Shown here: positions 8,176 to 13,781 of the stretch, piece after piece | Numbering within the stretch: position 1 is the stretch's first letter | How the letters are laid out: every line of letters starts with the position of its first letter | DNA from: a virus | Strand: one strand, 5' to 3' | Virus record (IMG/VR): IMGVR_UViG_3300044825_003289 | Coordinates: 1 to 26,453 of that record | Length of the DNA stretch: 26,453 nucleotides | The notes under the pieces: model-generated | Databases searched by the model: none | The model's input: the letters and a program-made list of their open reading frames with translations, nothing else | What the model was told of the DNA's origin: nothing | Position numbers and translations under genes: made by a program

Positions 8176-9699
8176 CTATCTTAAGTTGTAAAGAAGGTCA
8201 TTTTTATCAAAAACATATTCCCCCAACACGATTTCAGGGTTGTTTTTAAAGATTACCACACGACCACCTTTTACAAAGACCATCCAGTCAACATTGTAAT
8301 GTTCGATATCACCCGGTTTGGTAACAACAATTTTACCATCAGTTTCTTGAAGTTCATCGAAACCTTTTACTTGAGCGGTCAATATTTTACCGTCAAGATT
8401 GATTTCCATGTCGATTTTTTTGATGGCGTCTTTGATTTTACCAGCACCTGCCGTGACATTAACAACCGCACCTGAGATGCTCTTCATAATTTTTTCCTTA
8501 GCGGTGGTTTCCCTACGAGTTCCAACTTTGTCCTTTTCTTCTAAAGTTGTCATAATGTTTCTGAAGGTAGAACTCTTTGGGTCGTAAATTCTATCGGTGA
8601 ACTTTTCAATAAACTTGCACATACGTTTCATTTCTTGAATTTGTTCACCGGGAGTTTTTTCTTGGAACTCTATTTCTTGTTCACCGACGTTTCTTAAAAC
8701 CTTATTCAAATCACGAACCATAATACAGAATACAGAATAGTTGGTGTTCATGTTATTGATTACTGAACGACCTTCTTTCTCTAAGTTGTAAACTCCGGGA
8801 ATTTCTCCATTGTCACTTTGGAAGTGGTATCTGTCTTTGTAGTAGTTCTGATGGGTTTTGATAATTGTGTTACGGTAAAAGTTTCTTGCTGGTCTGTTGA
8901 CATTGAAGAACAGTTGGTAGAATTCGATATCCTTCCGTGAGCAGGCTTCTGATTTTCCTTCCATAAGTAATTGTCCTATTTGACGGGTTTCTAATAATTG
9001 GGTTTCTGTTTTGAGTTCCAAAAGATTTTCCACAAAGTCCCAATTGACTGCCGTCCAAAAGTTCTTGATGTACTCATCTCTCTTGTTTCTGTATTTGAGG
9101 TAATACGCATGTTCCCACAAATCTAAGCCTAAAAGTGGATATCCGCCGCCTTCGATAACATTCATTAGTGGATTATCTTGATTGGGGGTAGACATAATCT
9201 TCAAAGTATTCTTGTTGGTTAAGATTAACCACACCCAACCTGAACCAAATCTTTCTTTAGCAATTTTTTCAAATTCTGATTTGAACTTTGGTAAACCACC
9301 GTATTGGTTCCTAATTTTCTGATACATTTTCTTTCCAACTTTTGTTGGTGTTGGGGAGAGCATGTTCCAAAACAATGCGTGGTTAAAAGCTCCACCGGCA
9401 TTATCTCTTACGGCTTTTGGATATTTGGATATGTTTTTAATTATTTTTTCTAAGTCATCTGTCCCTTTTCTTTTTTTAAGAAGTGCATTTAACTTATCGA
9501 CATATCCTTTGTAGTGTTTATTGTAGTGAACGTTCATTGTCTCAGGGTCAATAAAACGTTTCAAGGCTGAATAGGCGTACGGGAGTTTCTCAATCCCGAT
9601 TTTTTTCATTTCTTTGATAAGAACTTTTACCTCTTCTTTTTTCTGTTCGTGGATGATTTTCTTTTCGACTTTCTCCACTGATTCTTGTAGATGTTCCAT
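8176..9699 (-). CDS. Mn-type superoxide dismutase domain fused to a phage-specific C-terminal region
   Basis: This 507-residue protein contains a complete Fe/Mn superoxide dismutase at residues ~37-230. It includes LPYAYSAL, HYNKHYKGYV, DNAGGAFNHALFW, FGSGWVWL, STPNQDNPLM and GLDLWEHAYYLKY. By comparison with E. coli SodA the metal ligands are H58, H107, D193 and H197, the gateway tyrosine is Y66, and Q174 in the NQD block is the manganese-type glutamine; all are present. SOD converts superoxide to oxygen and hydrogen peroxide. Residues 1-36 are a charged helix. Residues ~235-507 have no SOD counterpart; the last 80 residues contain TAQVKGF and DWMVFVKGG in a mixed alpha/beta segment. Typical SODs are ~200 residues, so this is a true fusion. 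A late motif precedes it and a neck gene follows, which suggests a virion protein. It ends with TAG. Confidence 0.88.
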   Translation of the reverse strand: MEHLQESVEKVEKKIIHEQKKEEVKVLIKEMKKIGIEKLPYAYSALKRFIDPETMNVHYNKHYKGYVDKLNALLKKRKGTDDLEKIIKNISKYPKAVRDNAGGAFNHALFWNMLSPTPTKVGKKMYQKIRNQYGGLPKFKSEFEKIAKERFGSGWVWLILTNKNTLKIMSTPNQDNPLMNVIEGGGYPLLGLDLWEHAYYLKYRNKRDEYIKNFWTAVNWDFVENLLELKTETQLLETRQIGQLLMEGKSEACSRKDIEFYQLFFNVNRPARNFYRNTIIKTHQNYYKDRYHFQSDNGEIPGVYNLEKEGRSVINNMNTNYSVFCIMVRDLNKVLRNVGEQEIEFQEKTPGEQIQEMKRMCKFIEKFTDRIYDPKSSTFRNIMTTLEEKDKVGTRRETTAKEKIMKSISGAVVNVTAGAGKIKDAIKKIDMEINLDGKILTAQVKGFDELQETDGKIVVTKPGDIEHYNVDWMVFVKGGRVVIFKNNPEIVLGEYVFDKNDLLYNLR

Positions 9700-9715
9700 G
9701 TTAGAAGATTTTCCT

Positions 9716-9722
9716 ATAAATA
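9716..9722 (-). promoter_or_regulatory. Candidate late promoter TATTTAT (site 3)
   Basis: On the minus strand TATTTAT lies 16 bases before the ATG of the SOD-fusion gene, in the 38-base gap after the SNF2 helicase. It is extended to TATTTATA, the exact reverse complement of the T4 late consensus. An AGGA follows directly and is too far from the ATG to be a convincing ribosome site. Confidence 0.6.
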
Positions 9723-9737
9723 ACAGGAAAGTTTGGT

Positions 9738-11492
9738 TTATCTTCGTTGGTTGATGCTCTTCAAAATTTCTTCCACAACATTTGTTTCATCTTGAATGTC
9801 ACCCATGACAGTTCCGATGATTCTTTTCTTTGTGTTCAAAATATCGTAAATGATACCCTCTATTGTGTTGTCAAAGATAGGGTAATAAACCAACACGTTA
9901 TTTTTTTGACCGTAACGATAAGCTCGGTCTTCAGATTGACTGTGGTCGGAAGGTAGGAAAGACAAATCGTTCATAATAACCGCTTCTGCTGCGGTCAGAG
10001 TAATACCAACACCAGCCGCTTTGATGTTACCTATAAAAACTTTTACGTTTTCGTCCGTTTGAAATTTGTCAACCGATTCTTGTCTTTGTGTTTTGGACAT
10101 AGACCCATCCAACCTGACGGCAGATTTTCCAAAATGATTATAAATTACCTCCAAAGATTTTGTGAAGTTACAAAAAATGATAACCTTTTTTCCTTGTTCG
10201 ATAATGTTCTCGGCGAGTTCAATGGTGTGTTGTGTCTTTTCATCGGCAATTACCTGTCGAACTTGTGTGAGTTTGGTGAACTGAATCGATAAGTTTTTAC
10301 TCTCCTCAGGATTTTTATCGTACCAGTTGTAGTAGTCCCCCATCAATTCTTCGTACAACTTTGAACGAAGTCTTAGGTAAACAGGTGTGATAATTTTTTC
10401 AGGTAAATCCAACACATCTTCTTTAAGTCTTCTTAAAACCGTTGTTGATGTTCGGTCCCGAAGTTCTTCAAGATTTGATGCCCCCATCACATTCCAAACC
10501 TTTCTTATACCCACTTTGAACTGATATCCCGCACAATATCTGACCACATAAGCCATCCAGTTTTTAGCAACAGGTGAATCAACCAAACTCAATAGATTAA
10601 AATAGTTGATGGGTCTTGATGTCATAGGGGTACCTGTCAACAACCACAACCTATCAACATCTTTTACCAAGTCATTTATCAACTTGGTTCTCTGTGCTTG
10701 GACATTTTGGATGTAGTGAGCTTCATCGATGATTACTAAATCAAATTTGGAATTGAGTATTACCGAATTTTTTCTGTCTTTGGAGTCGTGGAAATTTTTG
10801 ATGATATCATAATTCATGATAACAATTTCTGCGTCGGGAGAAAAATTCTTACCCTCGCAGACAAAAGATGGTTTTTTTGAATAAAGTTCGTATTCCCTCT
10901 GCCAGTTTATCTTGAGTGATGCTGGACATATGATAAGAATTTTCTTTGCTTCCGTTTCTAACGATGCAATGATTGTTGAAGTGGTTTTACCCAAACCCAT
11001 ATCGTCCGCCAAAATATACTTTTTGTTTTCAAGTAAACTTTTGATGGCAATTTTTTGGTGTTCAAGTGGAGGACGATGATTATACTTTTCATAATCAATT
11101 TCTCCAACTTTGATTTTATTGTCTTTAATGATTGAAACTTTGGGGACCCAAATGTCAGTCATTGGCTCTGTTTCAAAGAACCTTCCCCATATGTGGTACG
11201 CCTTATCTTTTTCAGCCAATAACTTTTCAATCCACAACTTTTCGGGAATCTTCATCAAAAACTTATCGTCGGCAATCTTTTGTGAAAAATAAGAATCGAG
11301 TAACACCCACTTCTTTGCGACTTTGGGAACGTTGTCTTTGTTGGTGACAATATATTCTGCCTGACTTCGAGTTGGATAAAACTTTTTGTTCTTAAGGAGT
11401 TTGTCTTTCAAACCCAAAATATAATTGTTTGCCCCTTCGTAAGATTCAAGAATTGAAATGGCTTTGGATTCTATTGTTAAATCTATACCCAT
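9738..11492 (-). CDS. SNF2-family DNA translocase/helicase (SMARCAL1/HARP-like core)
   Basis: This 584-residue superfamily 2 ATPase carries all SNF2 motifs: ADDMGLGKTT (162-171, Walker A), DEAH (256-259), LTGTP (285-289), VRLDGSMS (459-466), AGVGITLTAA (493-502) and QSEDRAYRYGQ (519-529, motif VI). Compact SNF2 enzymes of this kind move on duplex DNA and can anneal or remodel forks; phage versions are thought to serve repair, recombination or fork rescue, as T4 UvsW does. The first ~145 residues are a separate N-terminal region with no motif that I recognise. The start ATG shares one base with the TAA of the SET gene (TAATG), so translation is probably coupled. It stops 38 bases before the SOD-fusion gene. 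Confidence 0.9.
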   Translation of the reverse strand: MGIDLTIESKAISILESYEGANNYILGLKDKLLKNKKFYPTRSQAEYIVTNKDNVPKVAKKWVLLDSYFSQKIADDKFLMKIPEKLWIEKLLAEKDKAYHIWGRFFETEPMTDIWVPKVSIIKDNKIKVGEIDYEKYNHRPPLEHQKIAIKSLLENKKYILADDMGLGKTTSTIIASLETEAKKILIICPASLKINWQREYELYSKKPSFVCEGKNFSPDAEIVIMNYDIIKNFHDSKDRKNSVILNSKFDLVIIDEAHYIQNVQAQRTKLINDLVKDVDRLWLLTGTPMTSRPINYFNLLSLVDSPVAKNWMAYVVRYCAGYQFKVGIRKVWNVMGASNLEELRDRTSTTVLRRLKEDVLDLPEKIITPVYLRLRSKLYEELMGDYYNWYDKNPEESKNLSIQFTKLTQVRQVIADEKTQHTIELAENIIEQGKKVIIFCNFTKSLEVIYNHFGKSAVRLDGSMSKTQRQESVDKFQTDENVKVFIGNIKAAGVGITLTAAEAVIMNDLSFLPSDHSQSEDRAYRYGQKNNVLVYYPIFDNTIEGIIYDILNTKKRIIGTVMGDIQDETNVVEEILKSINQRR

Positions 11493-11896
11493 TACTTAAT
11501 GTCTATTATTTGTCCAGTACTTTCCCAATAACTACTATCTCCGTAATATACTGTGATTTCTTCACCCACTTCAATGTTTCGTAACGCGTAAAAATCAAAA
11601 CTTTTTTGACCTTTTGTGTCTGTCCACTCAGCGTTTGGATTTTCAGAGTGATTGTAAAAAGAGGAATACCCGAGACCTAACACGTGAATTTGGTTGGAAG
11701 AATTTCTTGGAAAGAAAAATCTATAGTCGGGGAGAATGTTATATTCACCACCTCTTTTAGTTGGTATTTCTAACACAGGTGCAACCTCAAATACTTCACC
11801 CTTCCAAATTTTTTGAATTGCGAAAACCCCAACTCCATGAATAGGACTTGGTGCTACTCTGATTTTGTATGGTGGGTTGATAACCATTTTGTTCAT
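11492..11896 (-). CDS. SET-domain protein (putative lysine methyltransferase)
   Basis: With ATG 11896 the protein has 134 residues; ATG 11887 is also possible, and the longer frame from 11926 runs through the promoter region and is unlikely. Three SET motifs are visible: HGVGVFA near the N-terminus, YNHSENPNAEW in the middle (the NHS..PN cofactor knot) and GEEITVYYG near the C-terminus. SET enzymes transfer a methyl group from S-adenosylmethionine to protein lysines. There are no pre-SET or post-SET cysteines, so it is a minimal version like those found in some bacteria and large viruses. It is the first gene of a two-gene unit with the SNF2 helicase and shares a base with its start. A target protein cannot be named. 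Confidence 0.8.
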   Translation of the reverse strand: MNKMVINPPYKIRVAPSPIHGVGVFAIQKIWKGEVFEVAPVLEIPTKRGGEYNILPDYRFFFPRNSSNQIHVLGLGYSSFYNHSENPNAEWTDTKGQKSFDFYALRNIEVGEEITVYYGDSSYWESTGQIIDIK

Positions 11897-11916
11897 AATA
11901 ATAACAACTAAACAGG

Positions 11917-11923
11917 TATTTAT
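11917..11923 (+). promoter_or_regulatory. Candidate late promoter TATTTAT (site 4), between divergent genes
   Basis: TATTTAT is 13 bases before ATG 11937 of the gp14-like gene. The same bases read ATAAATA on the minus strand, 20 bases before ATG 11896 of the SET gene, which matches the T4 late core in T4 orientation. The 40-base gap between the two starts contains no other clear signal. Confidence 0.55.
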
Positions 11924-11936
11924 CAATATATCGGTT

Positions 11937-12452
11937 ATGGCACAGAAATTAGTTCCAATTACACGTCTTGGTAAATTCTTTGGTGGAGAAGACTATTCTC
12001 TCGACATCGCTATGGGTTCAGAGTGGTTAGAGGGGGATATGAACTTCACCGTTGTTCTCTATCGTGTTGACAGATACAAGACAAGAATCGACAACGTTTA
12101 CGGTGAAGCACCTGAGGGTGGTATTCAGTTTTACGCACCTGTTGAACTCAAAGGTTATGTACAAATTTTGGCTCCGACTGGACAACGACTTGGTAATTCA
12201 AGAATTGAACAAGACGAACCCGGTAACATGAGGTTTTCAATCTATCAATCTTATTTGGATGAATTGGGGGTTGATATTGCTTATGGTGACTATTTGGGTT
12301 ATTATGAGACTGAGAAAAAAGTTCGTTACTATTCTGTGTCTGATGACGGCAGGGTCGTTTCCGATAACAAACACACTTACGGTGGATATAAACCTTTCTA
12401 CAGGACAATTATCGCTGTACCTGCTAGTCAAAATGAATTCTTTGGAACCTGA
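11937..12452 (+). CDS. Neck protein, probably T4 gp14-like
   Basis: The frame is open from 11865, but the first 24 codons run over the divergent SET gene start and the late motif, so ATG 11937 (MAQKLVPITRLG) is chosen, giving 171 residues. The C-terminal half has DIAYGDYLGYYETEKKVRYY, then a KPFYRTI segment. This resembles the GD.i.fp....fei..v....pFYq section of gp14-type neck proteins that close the head and receive the tail. T4 gp14 is 256 residues, so this is shorter. Support also comes from position: a gp13-like gene lies nearby and a gp15-like gene follows directly, the order of T4. Its TGA overlaps the next ATG (TGATG), so translation is coupled. Confidence 0.5.
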   Translation: MAQKLVPITRLGKFFGGEDYSLDIAMGSEWLEGDMNFTVVLYRVDRYKTRIDNVYGEAPEGGIQFYAPVELKGYVQILAPTGQRLGNSRIEQDEPGNMRFSIYQSYLDELGVDIAYGDYLGYYETEKKVRYYSVSDDGRVVSDNKHTYGGYKPFYRTIIAVPASQNEFFGT

Positions 12453-12883
12453 TGCCATTTCCCAAACAAGTAAAACCAAATATCGATTTAGTACCTCCTA
12501 AGACACTCTTTACGAGGAGGGAACAACTTTCGGAATTCATCAATAAGGATGGTACTTATTTACCCAAATCTGTTCTACATGCGGATTTGGATTTAGGTAT
12601 GTTAGAGTTTGTAAAAAATTCTCTCAAAACAACAGTATCGGGAAAAGATGTGAATGTTGTTGATAAAATTATTACCAATCAAAGATGGTCTCAGTTTACT
12701 GAAACCTGGAACTTTGTGGACCCTGACTTTAACGTTCAACTACCTTTTATCACAGTGGTTAGAAAACCTGAGGTTAAATATGGAACTAACCCTTCCACCC
12801 AATACACGATTCCTGTTAGAAAACAATTTTATTATGCTACAGTTCCAACTTGGAACGGTAATCAAAAGGGTTACGATATCTAG
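12452..12883 (+). CDS. Tail sheath stabiliser / completion protein (T4 gp15-like), part before an in-frame TAG
   Basis: This is the first 143 codons of a 349-codon reading frame broken by a TAG at 12881-12883. The start ATG overlaps the gp14-like stop. The segment has a proline-rich start, a conserved-looking block LPKSVLHADLDLGMLEF and a WSQFTETWNFVDPDFNVQLPFI block. The frame continues past TAG without any other stop into a part that looks like gp15, so the two halves belong to one protein that caps the tail and stabilises the sheath. The amber codon may be a mutation, a sequencing or assembly error, or a site of suppression. Alone, this half lacks the gp15 core. Confidence 0.6.
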   Translation: MPFPKQVKPNIDLVPPKTLFTRREQLSEFINKDGTYLPKSVLHADLDLGMLEFVKNSLKTTVSGKDVNVVDKIITNQRWSQFTETWNFVDPDFNVQLPFITVVRKPEVKYGTNPSTQYTIPVRKQFYYATVPTWNGNQKGYDI

Positions 12884-12943
12884 ACCATTCCACAACCAGT
12901 ACCAGTAGATATTGATTATAGTGTAAAAATTATTTGCAACAGA

Positions 12944-13498
12944 ATGAGGGAGTTGAATACATTCAACAAAAATGTACTTCAAACTTTTTCTTCACGTCAA
13001 GCCTACACCTTCATTAAAGGTCAATACGTCCCAATCATCATGAATAATATCACTGATGAATCTGTTTTGGATATTGATAAAAGGAACTACTACATTCAAA
13101 GTTACGATTTTACCATGTTGGGTTATCTTATTGATGAGGAAGAATTTGAAGTAAAACCTGCTGTAGCCAGAGTACTACAGATGTATGAGGTGGATACTAA
13201 AGTTCCCACAGGGAAACGAAATCAAATTAGTCCATCCAATCCAAACGAGTTTGAGTATCCTTTTTACTATACTTCAGGTAATACATCGTTGACTGATTTT
13301 CCTGTGGATTATAGGATTGATGTAAAATTTGTGAGTTCTCAAAACGTAGATACCTACGATGTTTACATTAATGATGATTATTATGGTACAGATGTTTTTA
13401 CCATTCAATTAAATCAAGGAGACAAATTTCAAGTGGATGTAAACAAGACTACAGTAGGTGAAGAGGCGAATATTCTCTTCAATGCGAAGTTAGTTTAA
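12944..13498 (+). CDS. Tail sheath stabiliser / completion protein (T4 gp15-like), part after the in-frame TAG
   Basis: The same frame as 12452-12883 continues after the TAG at 12881. Codons 12884-12943 already encode conserved-looking sequence (TIPQPVPVDIDYSVKI), so ATG 12944 is merely the first ATG after the break rather than a likely true start. The block P.P.DidYsvkI..nrm.eln.f, then a QAY..IkGqyvPI segment, then SYDFTMLGYLIDEEEF matches the layout of gp15: a PSPIKMIYEL-like strand, a helix, a basic strand and a WSLTFEVNGW-like strand. No late motif or ribosome site precedes it. The stop TAA shares three bases with the stop of the convergent gene at 13495, inside TTAA. Confidence 0.6.
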   Translation: MRELNTFNKNVLQTFSSRQAYTFIKGQYVPIIMNNITDESVLDIDKRNYYIQSYDFTMLGYLIDEEEFEVKPAVARVLQMYEVDTKVPTGKRNQISPSNPNEFEYPFYYTSGNTSLTDFPVDYRIDVKFVSSQNVDTYDVYINDDYYGTDVFTIQLNQGDKFQVDVNKTTVGEEANILFNAKLV

Positions 13499-13659
13499 TC
13501 TTCTCCGTAGATATCTTTTTTTTCTCCACACCTCTCGTAAATAAGGTTTTCTAAAAATTTATACATTTTGATTCCTTGCTTGTCACAATACTTTTTGAGT
13601 ACTGCATGAGCGTCTTTTGATATTTTAAGGTTCTTGATGTCCTGAGAAGAAGTTTTCAT
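13495..13659 (-). CDS. Small ribbon-helix-helix-like DNA-binding protein
   Basis: The frame is open to 13719, but ATG 13659 gives a more natural 54-residue protein. It contains NLKISKDAHAVLKKYCDKQG followed by IKMYKFLENLIYERC. One strand followed by two amphipathic helices, with the pattern lkIs.e.h..Lk..c...g..m...le.lI, is typical of ribbon-helix-helix proteins of the Arc/MetJ fold, which bind DNA as dimers and often repress their own gene. A tandem 11-base repeat lies directly upstream and could be its operator. It is the only leftward gene between the gp15-like and sheath genes, so it may be an inserted regulatory gene. The target is unknown. Confidence 0.6.
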   Translation of the reverse strand: MKTSSQDIKNLKISKDAHAVLKKYCDKQGIKMYKFLENLIYERCGEKKDIYGED

Positions 13660-13681
13660 AAAGGTAGAAAAAAGGCAGAAA
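13660..13681 (-). repeat. Two tandem 11-base repeats before the RHH gene
   Basis: AAAGGTAGAAA (13660-13670) and AAAGGCAGAAA (13671-13681) are adjacent copies with one mismatch, ending at the base before the start codon of the RHH-like gene. A spacing of 11 bases places both copies on the same face of the helix, as expected for side-by-side ribbon-helix-helix dimers. The composition is A-rich, so chance cannot be excluded. Confidence 0.4.
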
Positions 13682-13740
13682 AAATTCTTACTGCTTATCA
13701 ATACATATTCAAAAGTCAAGTTTTTTACCTTCGAACTTAA

Positions 13741-13747
13741 TATTTAT
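13741..13747 (+). promoter_or_regulatory. Candidate late promoter TATTTAT (site 5)
   Basis: TATTTAT ends 34 bases before ATG 13782 of the tail sheath gene, leaving an A-rich leader with no clear Shine-Dalgarno sequence. The rest of the 122-base gap between the RHH and sheath starts holds the tandem repeat above and no further recognisable signal. Confidence 0.6.
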
Positions 13748-13781
13748 CTGTAAAATAAATCCGAATAAGAAAAATTAAAAT

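Noticed and set aside
11865-11936. 24-codon N-terminal extension of the gp14-like gene that looks like a hydrophobic signal segment
   Set aside because: It runs over the start of the divergent SET gene and the late promoter motif. ATG 11937 is the better start.
12452-13498. Genome-wide reassignment of TAG to a sense codon
   Set aside because: Only one internal TAG is seen in about 25 kb of coding sequence, and three other genes end in TAG at sensible places. A recoded genome should show many internal TAGs.
13660-13719. 20-codon N-terminal extension of the RHH-like gene
   Set aside because: It is Phe-rich, crosses the tandem repeat and does not fit the RHH fold. ATG 13659 is preferred.
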